From NCBI GenBank assembly GCA_964475165.1, contig CAYYVN010000005.1:62001-126000 (forward strand): a DNA stretch of 64,000 nt, written 5' to 3'. A model generated the notes under the pieces. The model was not told where the DNA came from, searched no databases, and saw only the letters and a list, made by a program, of their open reading frames with translations. The stretch comes from CAYUHK01 sp964475165. GTDB lineage: Bacteria > Verrucomicrobiota > Kiritimatiellia > JAAZAB01. A program made the position numbers and the translations under genes. Positions 8,881-17,746 of this stretch are shown here, piece by piece (position 1 is the first letter of the stretch; each line of letters begins with the position of its first letter).

Positions 8881-9657
8881 ATGTCCCAGCTCATCGCGCC
8901 ATATCGATATAAGCTGACCCTAACCTATGATGGCTCGGATTATGCCGGTTGGCAGGTGCAGCCGCGCCAGGCGACCATTCAAGGTGAACTGGAAAAAGCT
9001 CTGCACAAACTCTCCGGCACAGCCATCAAGGTGCATGGCAGTGGCCGTACCGATCGCGGGGTACACGCCTTAGGACAAACCGCCCATGTGGATCTCGAGC
9101 GCGCCTGGTCAGGGCTGGTCTTGCGCCGCACGCTCAATGCCCTGCTGCCACCGGATATCCGCCTGCTCAGCAGCGTGCGGGCGGCGGCCGATTTTCATGC
9201 GCGCCGCAGCGCCACAGGCAAAGAATACCGCTATCTTATCTGGAACGCTGAGATCATGCCGCCTTGCCTGCGCCGCTATCGGACGCATATTCGCGCGCCG
9301 CTGAATGCCAGCGCCATGCGCGCCGCGGCCCGTCACCTGATCGGGTCTCATGATTTCGCGGCCTTCACCGCCAATCCCAAGCGCGTCGTGGAAAGCACCG
9401 TGCGCCAGCTGACGCGCCTGACTGTTCGGCGCCAAGGCCAGGAAATCATCATCGTGGCCGGCGGCGACGGGTTCTTATATAAAATGGTCCGTAGCCTGGC
9501 GGGATTGCTGATCCGTATCGGCATGGAAAACCTACCCCCGGCCGCCGCCCGGGATATTTTAAGGTCGCGCCAACGAACCGCCCGCGTCCCCACGGCGCCG
9601 CCCGAGGGATTATTTTTATGGCGGGTACAATACGCCGCTCAAGGCCAGCGCCGCTAG
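8881..9657 (+). CDS. truA: tRNA pseudouridine(38-40) synthase
   Basis: The 258-residue enzyme isomerises uridines 38-40 in the anticodon arm. It has the TruA motifs TYDGSDYAGWQ and GSGRTDRGVHALGQ; the catalytic aspartate is Asp58 in RTDRGVHA. FHARRSATGKEYRY and the C-terminal GDGFLYKMVRSLAG complete the signature. The last 4 bases overlap the convergent GH5-like gene. Confidence 0.96.
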   Translation: MSQLIAPYRYKLTLTYDGSDYAGWQVQPRQATIQGELEKALHKLSGTAIKVHGSGRTDRGVHALGQTAHVDLERAWSGLVLRRTLNALLPPDIRLLSSVRAAADFHARRSATGKEYRYLIWNAEIMPPCLRRYRTHIRAPLNASAMRAAARHLIGSHDFAAFTANPKRVVESTVRQLTRLTVRRQGQEIIIVAGGDGFLYKMVRSLAGLLIRIGMENLPPAAARDILRSRQRTARVPTAPPEGLFLWRVQYAAQGQRR

Positions 9658-11006
9658 CGCTCCACCGCAAAATCCCAGGGTTGATCCGCATCCTCCAAGG
9701 CCTGCAGCACCCGCGCCAAGCAACCGGTTTCATACATCGTGGGTTTTTCTCCCAGGGACGTAAGCAGTTCCTGCATGTTCAACGGCACGCTGGTCCGCGC
9801 CACCGCGCGCGGCACTAAATTACGTTTCAAATCCGGGGCCATTTGTGCAAAACTTTCGCCCCATAATTTGCGCTGCCCATCCACGGTCACCAAGCCACCG
9901 AAACGCGTGCAATCGGGTGCCGGCGGGCAATCACCATAGGCCCAGCTCAGCCAACCGCAGGCCGAATCACGCGTGAGTTCTATCAGACCCCGATTCCAGT
10001 TGGCCAGATCTTCCTGCGAATAAAAGATGCCGTTCATCTCGCCGCCGCCATACCAGCCAAACTCCTGCAACACCAAAGGTTTGCCCGCCGCATAAGCATA
10101 ACGCACCCAAGCCAGTCCATAGCGCTGCATCAAATCCCATTCCTCCGTCAGACGCCGTTGATGAGGCATAATGGGATAAAAATGCGCCGAAAGATAATCC
10201 AAGTAGGGCGCTACATCCTGCGGATTGAAGGCCGCATAACCGCGCGGGGAATTGGCGAATGGAAAGGACCACTGCACCAAGCCCACCGTCACCAACCGCT
10301 GCGGATCGCCGCGGCGAATGGCCGCCGCATTATCTCGCACCCATTCCGCGGCCACGCTTTCACGAAAACGCTGATAGCTGTAGAGCCGCGCATCAAAGGG
10401 CGCCGGTTGATCGGGCGGCAGACTGAGAGCCGCTGTTGTATCCGGCAGCCGATCACCCAGCAGGGCCGCCGCCTCTGGCGTGTCCAGCCAGGCCCGCCAA
10501 GCCTGCAGCATCTCCTCGGAAGCCCAGCCGATCTGCGGCTCGTTGCGGATATCGGCCGCAAAAATAGCCCCATCACCGCGGAAATGCGCATATAATTTTT
10601 CATACCAGATGGCTTGCGGCGTGCGCAAGTCGCGATTGATGAACACATCGCCTGGCAACCATTTGGGCCAACCATCCCACCAATCCAGGCTGGTCAGAAT
10701 AAAGCGAATATCGCGCGCGCGCCCCATATCCACCATCGCCTCCAGCTTTTGCAAATGCGCGCTATTCCATTCCCCCAGCTGGGGCATAAAATATCCGGGA
10801 CTGATCACTATGCGCACCGTGTTCACACCCAGCGCCTGCAGTTGATCCAGCTGAAGCCGCACGCGATCAGCATCAAACTGCGACCAGATTTTAGGCGGCC
10901 AGCCAACGGTCGGATCAAAATAATTACAGCCTACCGGCACGAAAAGTTGCCCTGTCTCAGCTCCCTCAAAACCCCATCCATCGGCATGTACCTTGATAGA
11001 TTCCAC
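9654..11006 (-). CDS. Cellulase-like (GH5 clan) glycoside hydrolase without signal peptide
   Basis: The 450-residue protein looks like a GH5/GH-A clan TIM barrel. A likely acid/base lies in RNEPQIGW (Glu156), and a likely nucleophile in VLQEFGWYG (Glu315). The start is GTG at 11006, chosen because AAGGAGG lies 5 nt upstream. No signal peptide or membrane segment is seen, so it appears cytoplasmic, unlike most GH5 cellulases and mannanases. The substrate cannot be read from the sequence. It is the last gene of the reverse operon that begins with the small basic protein gene, and it overlaps truA by 4 bases at its 3' end. Confidence 0.8.
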   Translation of the reverse strand: MESIKVHADGWGFEGAETGQLFVPVGCNYFDPTVGWPPKIWSQFDADRVRLQLDQLQALGVNTVRIVISPGYFMPQLGEWNSAHLQKLEAMVDMGRARDIRFILTSLDWWDGWPKWLPGDVFINRDLRTPQAIWYEKLYAHFRGDGAIFAADIRNEPQIGWASEEMLQAWRAWLDTPEAAALLGDRLPDTTAALSLPPDQPAPFDARLYSYQRFRESVAAEWVRDNAAAIRRGDPQRLVTVGLVQWSFPFANSPRGYAAFNPQDVAPYLDYLSAHFYPIMPHQRRLTEEWDLMQRYGLAWVRYAYAAGKPLVLQEFGWYGGGEMNGIFYSQEDLANWNRGLIELTRDSACGWLSWAYGDCPPAPDCTRFGGLVTVDGQRKLWGESFAQMAPDLKRNLVPRAVARTSVPLNMQELLTSLGEKPTMYETGCLARVLQALEDADQPWDFAVER

Positions 11007-11117
11007 GTTGGCCTCCTTGTTTTGGTGATCTTTGCTTGCCGGGCCGCCCGCGCCGGGCTGGGCCGCCAGGCCGAGGCAGGCGTTCAGCCTTAGCCCGCAC
11101 CCGCATCCAGCGGCACG

Positions 11118-12035
11118 CTATTTCAAAATAATACGCTCGGGAATAAGCACCGGATAAGATTGGCGCCGGACCCAGTATTCCCGCCCGCTAATGATCAGCG
11201 GGCGATTGATAAGCGTGGCCAGCTGATCGTTATTACCCTTAACATAGCACACGGTGGTGGAGTTGCCATCCTGATCATAACTCACCAGCCGGAAGCGACT
11301 GGGCGTGCGGAAAAAAACGCTGCGCGGACGCAAGACCCCATCATATTGCCGCCATTGCCCCTGCCCCTGCGAGGCAATCAAGTCCAGATCGGCCGGCGCC
11401 GCGCTGGGCCTGGGCAGCGGCGCGGGGATGATAGCGCCGGGCTGGCTATCAGATGGCGTGGCCGGCAGGCTGGTGCGTAAGGCCACTGGCGCCTCCGCCC
11501 GTTCCCGGGCCGCCGGAGGGGCTGCGGGCGGTTTTTCTGCTGGCTGAGGCTCGGCTGCTGGCAGTTCCACTTTAGCCGGCTCAATCTTGGGCGGCTTATC
11601 GACAACCACCTCCACCAGTGAACGCGCTACCCATAAGGAGCAGTCGGCCGGTGGCGCTATTTTTACCCAATCCCGCACGGCCCCACGAGATGTCACTTGC
11701 GCCCCTGGCTCCAATTGCCCCACGATAGCAAAGTTGATCCCGGGACCGGAGCGGACATTAACCTTCTGACTGGATTGGATAAGGTTATTCTGCAGGTAAT
11801 CTCCCAGAATCCAAAGATCGACATGGGCCGGCGGCGTTATTTCCATCCATTCGCCGGCCACGCCCTTGGATATCAAAACATCATCGACCGTCACCTGCCC
11901 CACCACTTCGGCCGTGGGCAAGGGCTTGGCGCGCAGGTTGACATTAGATTTGAGCACTTTGACCTTCAGCGGTGCGGCCGACGCCGTCACCACAGCCAAT
12001 ACCAGCGCGATCGTCCCTGTCCAGGCTGTTTTCAT
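11118..12035 (-). CDS. Secreted protein with two SH3b domains
   Basis: The 305-residue protein starts with a signal peptide (about residues 1-20, ending near ASA). Two bacterial SH3 domains follow. One is around residues 24-85, with the NLRAKPLPTAEVVGQV pattern. The other is around 88-150, with NVRSGPGINFAIVGQL. SH3b domains often bind peptidoglycan or metal-stabilised partners in the periplasm. A Pro/Ala/Glu-rich linker (about 150-225) leads to a C-terminal domain that I do not recognise. The ribosome-binding site is GGAGGT. It lies between the pseudouridine synthase and the GH5-like gene, all on the same strand. Confidence 0.8.
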   Translation of the reverse strand: MKTAWTGTIALVLAVVTASAAPLKVKVLKSNVNLRAKPLPTAEVVGQVTVDDVLISKGVAGEWMEITPPAHVDLWILGDYLQNNLIQSSQKVNVRSGPGINFAIVGQLEPGAQVTSRGAVRDWVKIAPPADCSLWVARSLVEVVVDKPPKIEPAKVELPAAEPQPAEKPPAAPPAARERAEAPVALRTSLPATPSDSQPGAIIPAPLPRPSAAPADLDLIASQGQGQWRQYDGVLRPRSVFFRTPSRFRLVSYDQDGNSTTVCYVKGNNDQLATLINRPLIISGREYWVRRQSYPVLIPERIILK

Positions 12036-12065
12036 AATGCACCTCCTTGGTTCACGAAACCAAAA

Positions 12066-12881
12066 TCAGCGGCGGGATGCAAGCGCTTCTCGCTGAGCAC
12101 ATTTTGGTTTAGCGGATTTTTGATGGGCACTCACTGCCTGCTGATGGCCCACAGCATCCCATAAAGCCTTGAGCTCGCGCGCGGCCAGATAACGCCAGTC
12201 GCCCGCCCGCAGCGTGCCTAGTTGCAAGGGACCCACCGCCACCCGCTGCAAGCGGGTAATGCCAACGCCCACGGCGGCGAACATGCGCCGGATCTGGCGG
12301 TTACGCCCGGTATGCAAACCAACGCGATAGGCATCCTGCTGGCGCTCCAGCAGATCCAGCTCCAGATGCTCGCCACGTGAGCGGATCCCTGCGCGCAAGA
12401 GCTGTTCCTCGCGCGCACTCAAACGGCGCTTGGTCCAGACCAGATAAGTTTTAGCAATATTATGCCGGGGGTGCATCAAGGCATGCGCCAGATCACCATC
12501 ATTGGTGACCAGCAACAGCCCCTCGCTATCGCGATCCAGTCGGCCAACACTGTACACCCGCTCGCGCAAAGCTTCGGGCAACAGCGCTTGAAAAGTGCGG
12601 CGCGCTTGCGGGTCGCGCGCGGTACATACAACGTTCCGTGGTTTATGGAGCACGAGATAGACTTTGCTTTGCGGGCTGAGAAGTCGTCCATCCACGGCGA
12701 TCTGCTGCGCGCTGGGATCAATGCAGAGGCCCTGGTGCCGAATGGTTACACCATTCACGGTCACCCTGCCGCTGGCGATCAGGCGCTCGCTGGCCCGGCG
12801 CGATCCGACTCCGCATTGCGCCAAAAAATGATGCAGTCGGCAGCTAGTCTTGGGGCTTGATTTTGGGGAGCCCAAGGGCAC
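12066..12881 (-). CDS. RsuA/RluB-family rRNA pseudouridine synthase
   Basis: The protein of about 271 residues has an N-terminal S4 RNA-binding domain (RLHHFLAQCGVGSRRASERLI) and the RsuA/RluB/RluE/RluF catalytic motif GRLDRDSEGLLLVTNDG, with the catalytic Asp in RLDRDSEG, then TGRNRQIRRMFAAVG. It modifies a uridine in 16S or 23S rRNA; which one is not decidable by eye. GTG 12881 is chosen because AGAGGGGG lies 4 nt upstream; TTG 12932 is an alternative. Either start lies inside the preceding small basic protein gene, giving a 38-nt or longer overlap. The C-terminal tail is basic. Confidence 0.85.
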   Translation of the reverse strand: MPLGSPKSSPKTSCRLHHFLAQCGVGSRRASERLIASGRVTVNGVTIRHQGLCIDPSAQQIAVDGRLLSPQSKVYLVLHKPRNVVCTARDPQARRTFQALLPEALRERVYSVGRLDRDSEGLLLVTNDGDLAHALMHPRHNIAKTYLVWTKRRLSAREEQLLRAGIRSRGEHLELDLLERQQDAYRVGLHTGRNRQIRRMFAAVGVGITRLQRVAVGPLQLGTLRAGDWRYLAARELKALWDAVGHQQAVSAHQKSAKPKCAQREALASRR

Positions 12882-12999
12882 GATCCCCCTCTTTCCATTG
12901 ACCACGCGCGCGCAGGATACTAATGCGCTCAAAGCGCTTCAGAACGTTACGATGAGCCCGGATTTTATTAACGCCTTTTAAGCTGGCATGCTGAGACAT
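12844..12999 (-). CDS. Small basic protein, Verrucomicrobia/Chlamydiae-type
   Basis: The 51-residue lysine- and arginine-rich protein begins MSQHASLKG, contains HRNVLKRFERI and WKEGDRALGLPK, and ends KPQD. This matches the small basic protein family described from Verrucomicrobia and Chlamydiae, whose role is unknown but whose size and charge suggest a ribosome-associated protein. It is the phylogenetic marker that points to the PVC superphylum. The start is preceded by a GGGGGGAGAAGG ribosome-binding site and a near-consensus promoter at 13039-13066. Its 3' end overlaps the pseudouridine synthase start. Confidence 0.88.
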   Translation of the reverse strand: MSQHASLKGVNKIRAHRNVLKRFERISILRARGQWKEGDRALGLPKIKPQD

Positions 13000-13038
13000 T
13001 TTCCTTCTCCCCCCTGAATAACCATGAACTAATACCCC

Positions 13039-13066
13039 TTTATACCTATGCCGCATAAAAAGTCAA
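13039..13066 (-). promoter_or_regulatory. Sigma-70-type promoter for the small basic protein operon
   Basis: On the reverse strand TTGACT (13061-13066) and TATAAA (13039-13044) are separated by 16 nt. Transcription should start near 13032, leaving a leader of about 33 nt. This is one of the best promoter matches in the window, in keeping with a highly expressed first gene. Confidence 0.7.
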
Positions 13067-13144
13067 AGTTTTTCACGACGCCGCCCGCAGCCGCCCGCTG
13101 GGCTCCTGACCCCCTCGGACAAGGCGCCCTGGCCAGAAATAAAC

Positions 13145-13173
13145 TTGAGGCGCTCCCCACAAAGGCCTATGCT
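13145..13173 (+). promoter_or_regulatory. Candidate promoter for metY
   Basis: TTGAGG (13145-13150) and TATGCT (13168-13173) are 17 nt apart, about 70 nt before the metY start. I looked for a SAM riboswitch in the leader and did not recognise one. Confidence 0.45.
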
Positions 13174-13242
13174 AATGGTTGCCATTGTTTTTTCCGCGCG
13201 AAGATGTGAGGGCGCAGCGGCGCCCCGAGAAGAGAGGTCTTT

Positions 13243-14538
13243 ATGAAACCTTCCAAACCACAGATCGAAACTCTGGCGCTGCATGCCGGTCAAAAGCCGG
13301 ATCCTACAACCGGCGCCCGCGCCGTACCCATTTACCAGACTTCCAGCTATGTCTTTGAGAACAGCCAGCAGGCCGCCGAGCTGTTCGCCCTCAAAAAACC
13401 GGGCAATATCTATACGCGCATGATGAATCCCACCACCGCTGTGCTGGAGCAACGCATCGCCGCTCTGGAAGGCGGCAGTGGGGCCTTGGCCACGGCCAGC
13501 GGCATGGCCGCTATTTTTCTGGCCATCCATAATATCGCCGGCGCCGGCGACCACATCATCAGCTCCGCATCGTTATATGGCGGTACGGACACCCTCTTCC
13601 GTTTCACTTTCCCGCGCCTGGGTCTGGCAACAACCTTTATTGAAAAACTCACCCCCGCTAAAATCAAGGCCGCCATACGCCCCAATACCAAAGCGATTTA
13701 CGCCGAAACGCTCGGCAATCCCCAGGGCGATGTGCCCGATCTCAAAGGCCTAGCCCGCGTGGCGCATGCCGCCGGCATTCCCTTGATCGTGGATAACACC
13801 TTTGCACCACTGCTCTGCCGGCCCATCGCCCATGGCGCGGATATCGTGATTCATTCCTGCACCAAATGGATCGGCGGGCATGGCACTTCCATTGGTGGCA
13901 TCATCGTGGATGGCGGGCGTTTCCATTGGGACCAGGGGCGTTTCCCGGAATTCACGCAACCGGATGCCAGCTATCATGGTATGCTTTACTGGCCAACTTT
14001 TGGCCGCACACCCGCGGGCAATGTGGCTTATATTGTTAAGGCCCGTGTGCAGGGCATGCGCAACCTGGGTTTATGCCTGAGCCCCTTCAATGCTTTCCTT
14101 TTGATCCAAGGCCTGGAAACCCTCCCTCTCCGTATCCAGCAGCAATGCCGGAATACACTGACCTTGGCACGCTGGCTCGTTAAACACAAAAAAGTGGCCT
14201 GGGTCAATTATACCGGACTGCCCCAACATCCCTATCACGCGGCGGCGCGCAAGTATCTCAAGGGCGGGTTCGGGGCCGTGCTCGGCTTCGGTATTCGGGG
14301 CGGGGCCCGCGCGGGGCAAGCCTTCATCAATGCCGTCAAGCTGGCCAGCCACCTGGCCAATGTCGGGGATGCCAAGACCCTGGTGCTCCACCCGGCCTCC
14401 ACTACCCATCAGCAAATGACGCCTGCCGCGCAACGCGCTTCCGGCATCAGTCCGGAATTCATCCGGGTAGCTGTCGGCTTGGAGAATATCGCGGATATCC
14501 AAGCGGATTTCGATCAGGCCCTGCAAGCTGCTCGCTGA
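13243..14538 (+). CDS. metY: O-acetylhomoserine sulfhydrylase
   Basis: The 431-residue PLP enzyme makes homocysteine from O-acetylhomoserine and sulfide. It has the Cys/Met-metabolism fold: ALHAGQKPDPTTGARAVPIYQTSSYVF, the PLP-phosphate loop ATASGMAAI, and the Schiff-base lysine Lys208 in IHSCTKWIGGHGTS. The C-terminal VLHPASTTHQQM and ISPEFIRVAVGLENIADI are family-typical. The length fits MetY rather than the shorter MetB/MetC enzymes. It is a single gene, divergent from the small basic protein operon. Confidence 0.94.
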   Translation: MKPSKPQIETLALHAGQKPDPTTGARAVPIYQTSSYVFENSQQAAELFALKKPGNIYTRMMNPTTAVLEQRIAALEGGSGALATASGMAAIFLAIHNIAGAGDHIISSASLYGGTDTLFRFTFPRLGLATTFIEKLTPAKIKAAIRPNTKAIYAETLGNPQGDVPDLKGLARVAHAAGIPLIVDNTFAPLLCRPIAHGADIVIHSCTKWIGGHGTSIGGIIVDGGRFHWDQGRFPEFTQPDASYHGMLYWPTFGRTPAGNVAYIVKARVQGMRNLGLCLSPFNAFLLIQGLETLPLRIQQQCRNTLTLARWLVKHKKVAWVNYTGLPQHPYHAAARKYLKGGFGAVLGFGIRGGARAGQAFINAVKLASHLANVGDAKTLVLHPASTTHQQMTPAAQRASGISPEFIRVAVGLENIADIQADFDQALQAAR

Positions 14539-14551
14539 GCACAGCCAAGGC

Positions 14552-15217
14552 TTAGAGAGGGTCGATCAATTCCAGTACGCCAGGGTCCGCTTGACTGGGT
14601 GCCGGGGCCGCCGGCGCTGGCGGAGCTGGATCCCGTTCCGCGGCTGGGGCGCGCGCGGGTTCTGAAGGACGTGCCGACCGTTCTGCTTCCGCACGCTGTT
14701 CCCTGGATTGGCGCGAGCGCTCACGCCGCGCACGCGCGGGGCGCTCACTATCCCGTTCACCACGCTCCTCGCGTTCATCCATGGCTTTGCGCAAGGTAGC
14801 CGGACGCATGCAGGCGGCGTTCAAAGCCAGCGCCGCCTTTTCCAGCTGAGCATCGCCGGTGATCAAGACCACATCTTTGGCGCGCAGATGGGTCCGTACC
14901 AACGCTATGATTTTTTTGGACCGGGTGGCGGCCTGTTCAGCATAATGCACCTGGAGACCCTTATACTGCTTGCCCTCACCCGCCTCGCGCAGGGGGCGCC
15001 CCGTAAAGACCGCGATAAGCTTAAGATTTTCCCGGGCCGCAAACTGCGCCAGGTTTCTCAGTATAGCAAAATTATCCCGGGGACTCATCTGGAGCTCGCC
15101 GTTACGAAACCGGCCCTCAGCCAATCCAAGCGCATCCACCAGATAGATCCTCTGCTCCGGCGGACGATTCAAGGCAGAAGCGCGCCGTCCAAAACCTAAC
15201 CAACGTAACAAACTCAT
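14552..15217 (-). CDS. NYN/PIN-like domain protein with charged C-terminal tail
   Basis: The 221-residue protein has an N-terminal domain (about residues 1-140) resembling NYN/YacP-type PIN-like nucleases. RIYLVDALGL is the first acidic strand, KLIAVFTGRP and LQVHYAEQAA follow, and DVVLITGDAQLEKAA is the last acidic strand. The tail (about 145-221) is extremely rich in Arg, Glu, Ala and Pro and looks disordered, possibly RNA-binding. Nuclease activity is an inference, and some expected acidic residues are not obvious. ATG 15217 is preferred to an upstream start. It is the last gene of the TPR-cvpA-dnaG operon. Confidence 0.65.
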   Translation of the reverse strand: MSLLRWLGFGRRASALNRPPEQRIYLVDALGLAEGRFRNGELQMSPRDNFAILRNLAQFAARENLKLIAVFTGRPLREAGEGKQYKGLQVHYAEQAATRSKKIIALVRTHLRAKDVVLITGDAQLEKAALALNAACMRPATLRKAMDEREERGERDSERPARARRERSRQSREQRAEAERSARPSEPARAPAAERDPAPPAPAAPAPSQADPGVLELIDPL

Positions 15218-15321
15218 GAAAATATCCTTTGTACCGATTTGTATTGCTTCGCAGCATAGAAGACTGGCTGCCGAATGGCAAGCCTTCTTCGCGGGACCAC
15301 GTCTCCGCGGGGCAAAGCAGC

Positions 15322-17157
15322 TCAAAGTTCCATCAGGGGCACGGCGCTATCCCAGTTTTGCAACTTAACCAGGTCATAACCCAGGTGGCAATGCTCCAAC
15401 TCCAGTTGCTTATCTTCCGCCGCACTCAACCGCGGGCCGCGCCCCGCCTGAGCGGCCTGCCGGATGCTCTCGATCTCCTTGCGACGGCGCCGCAAGCTAT
15501 CGGTGCGAATACCCAGAATCAAGGATTGGACCGACTCTTCATTGGTGCTCATCTGCCCCGCGACCTTGGCTGGTGCCGCCAGGACCTGCGCGGCAAAATG
15601 CGCCAGATCCCGGGCAACATTGTCCCGTTCGGCCACAATATCCAGCAGGTTCCGCCGGCCTTGCGCGGCTTCCAGGCAAGCCTCCAGCAACTGACGGCAC
15701 TGATCATCCACCAGCAGCTCCAGGGGCAGATATTTCTGCACCAACCCCGCTAAAGAAGCATCCGCGGCCAAGTGTTCCACCAAGGCCAATTCCTTGGCCG
15801 GTCGGCGGGCTCTGGGCTCGCTGGGCCTGGCCGTGGAGCTGGCCGGGGGGCGCAGGCGCCGCGCCTGTTTCTGCCATTCCTGGCGCAAGGCTTCTTCGGG
15901 CAGGCCCAGGCGGGCCGCGGCGCGTTGCAGCAAGTGGGCCTGCTGAATGGCGTTGGGCGTGCGTTGAATCATGGCCAAGACCGCCGTCGCCACGCGCAGG
16001 AGCCCCGCTTCGCCTTGCTCAGCTTCGCGCGCACCGAGCACATCGATCTGAAAATCCAGCGCCGTGCGCGCATGCTGGATCAGCTGTTGGAATTGCGCCG
16101 GGCCATCGGAGCGTTGCAACAAGCTATCCGGATCCGTGCCCGCTGGCAGAGCCGCGATGCGCACGGCTAAACCCACCTGTAGAAAAACATCCGCCGCCCG
16201 CAAGGCCGCATCCTGGCCGGCACGATCAGCATCAAAAACCAGCACCACGCTATCAGCATAACGCTTCAGCATCCGGGCATGATCTTCCGTGAAAGCCGTG
16301 CCCTGAGCCGCCACCGCTGTGGTGAAGCCGGCGAGATGGCAACGGATCACATCGATCTGGCCCTCGCATAGAATGGCCTCATGCGCTTCGACAATCGCGC
16401 GCCGGGCCTTATGCAGGGCATAGAGCAGCCGCCCCTTATGAAACAAGGCTGTTTCGGGAGTGTTCACATATTTGGCCCCTTGCTCGGCGCTGGCGGCCAG
16501 CAGGCGACCACTGAAACCCACCACGCGCCCCTGTTCATCGTGCACGGGAAGCATGAGACGGTTGCGGAAGCGATCATACCAGCGGGCCGATTCGCCAACG
16601 AGCACCAGCCCGGCGGCCTGCAGCTGCTCGCGCTGATATTTTTTTTGCGCCCAGCGCAAAACTGTATCCCAGCGGTCAGGTGCCAGGCCTAACTGGAAAC
16701 GTTCCACCACCGACATGGGCAAATCCCGGCTCTGCAAATAATCACGGGCTGGCTGGCCGGCGGCATCCTGCAGGAGATAACGATGATAAAGCTGCGCCAC
16801 TTGAGCGTTAATTTCATACAGCATGTTTTTTTGGCTGGCCTGCGCCCGCGCCTCTTGGCTGAAGGCCAGGCGGACACCGGCACGCTGCGCCAACAGCCGC
16901 ACCGCCGCCATGAAGTCCACTTTGTCATACTCCATGATAAAGCGAAAAACATCTCCGCCGGCGCCGCAACCAAAACAATGGTAAATCTGCCGCTGAGGAT
17001 TAACCACGAAAGAGGGCGTTTTTTCTCGATGAAAAGGACAGAGCGCCTTGAAGGTTGCCCCACTGCGCTGGAGCTGGAAATAGGAGCCGATCACCGCGAC
17101 AATATCATTGCGCTGGCGAATCTCCTCCAAAACGGCAGGCGCTATCATCGACGACAT
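15322..17157 (-). CDS. dnaG: DNA primase
   Basis: The 611-residue protein makes RNA primers at the replication fork. The CHC2 zinc finger uses Cys40, His43, Cys61 and Cys64 (CPFH...YHCFGCGAGGDVF). The core has YDRFRNRLMLPVHDEQGRVVGFSGR, and the Toprim domain shows ILCEGQIDVI and VVLVFDADRAGQDAA. The C-terminal helicase-binding region is weakly conserved, as usual. ATG 17157, preceded by an AGGA ribosome-binding site, is chosen; the frame stays open upstream into cvpA, but that part is not DnaG-like. It lies downstream of cvpA, as in some other bacteria. Confidence 0.95.
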   Translation of the reverse strand: MSSMIAPAVLEEIRQRNDIVAVIGSYFQLQRSGATFKALCPFHREKTPSFVVNPQRQIYHCFGCGAGGDVFRFIMEYDKVDFMAAVRLLAQRAGVRLAFSQEARAQASQKNMLYEINAQVAQLYHRYLLQDAAGQPARDYLQSRDLPMSVVERFQLGLAPDRWDTVLRWAQKKYQREQLQAAGLVLVGESARWYDRFRNRLMLPVHDEQGRVVGFSGRLLAASAEQGAKYVNTPETALFHKGRLLYALHKARRAIVEAHEAILCEGQIDVIRCHLAGFTTAVAAQGTAFTEDHARMLKRYADSVVLVFDADRAGQDAALRAADVFLQVGLAVRIAALPAGTDPDSLLQRSDGPAQFQQLIQHARTALDFQIDVLGAREAEQGEAGLLRVATAVLAMIQRTPNAIQQAHLLQRAAARLGLPEEALRQEWQKQARRLRPPASSTARPSEPRARRPAKELALVEHLAADASLAGLVQKYLPLELLVDDQCRQLLEACLEAAQGRRNLLDIVAERDNVARDLAHFAAQVLAAPAKVAGQMSTNEESVQSLILGIRTDSLRRRRKEIESIRQAAQAGRGPRLSAAEDKQLELEHCHLGYDLVKLQNWDSAVPLMEL

Positions 17158-17200
17158 GCTGAATCCTGTTTCAAGAGGGGCGGCGGCGATCCGGGCCACC

Positions 17201-17746
17201 TCAGGGTTGCTGGGGTTCTTCCAAAGACCAGGCCGGCGCAGGCAGATGCGACTCCACCGCCACCAGCAGCCGTGGGCTAAGCCGGAAGATGGAGCGCCCC
17301 ACGACGCTGTTTTGCACGAACAACTGCCGCATAGCCGGCTGAGGCCATAAGCCAGCGGCATAGACGCACAAAAACACCAGCGCCAAGCCCTGGATCAAAC
17401 CGGCCACGGCGCCCCCGCCCCGGTTGATTTTCTCGTTAAAAATTATGGTCAGTAAAACTCCCAGCAGGGCGCGCAAGACCAGCCAGCCCAAGCCCAGCAC
17501 CAGGCTGATCAGCAGGAAAGCCAGCGCGCCGGCCAGTTCGGGATTATCCGCCAGCTGGATGGTATGTTGCGTCAGGAGGATGCCAAAGGGCCGATAACAG
17601 CGCAGCGCCACCAAGAGAATGATCAGCGTGCCCAGCAGCTGCCAGAGTGTGCCGGCCAGTCCGCGGCGCCAGCCCAGCAATAACGCCAGCAAAACCAAAA
17701 AGACGGCCGCGATATCCACCGCGTTGCAATCGGTGCCATAGATCAT
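17201..17746 (-). CDS. CvpA-family membrane protein
   Basis: The 181-residue protein has about four hydrophobic segments and the CvpA-type opening NAVDIAAVFLVLLALLLGWRRG, then a TM segment near 80-105 and KINRGGGAVAGLIQGLAL. The family was named for colicin V production in Escherichia coli and is linked to envelope functions; its molecular role is not clear. Its start overlaps the stop of the TPR lipoprotein gene by ATGA (17743-17746), and dnaG follows 43 nt later. Confidence 0.85.
   Translation of the reverse strand: MIYGTDCNAVDIAAVFLVLLALLLGWRRGLAGTLWQLLGTLIILLVALRCYRPFGILLTQHTIQLADNPELAGALAFLLISLVLGLGWLVLRALLGVLLTIIFNEKINRGGGAVAGLIQGLALVFLCVYAAGLWPQPAMRQLFVQNSVVGRSIFRLSPRLLVAVESHLPAPAWSLEEPQQP

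Noticed and set aside
13174..13242. Possible SAM riboswitch before metY
   Set aside because: No conserved SAM-I, SAM-II or SAM-IV core could be recognised in the short leader.
13063..13554. Reverse frame of 163 codons across the metY promoter and start
   Set aside because: It is antisense to the conserved metY N-terminus, with no recognisable domain.
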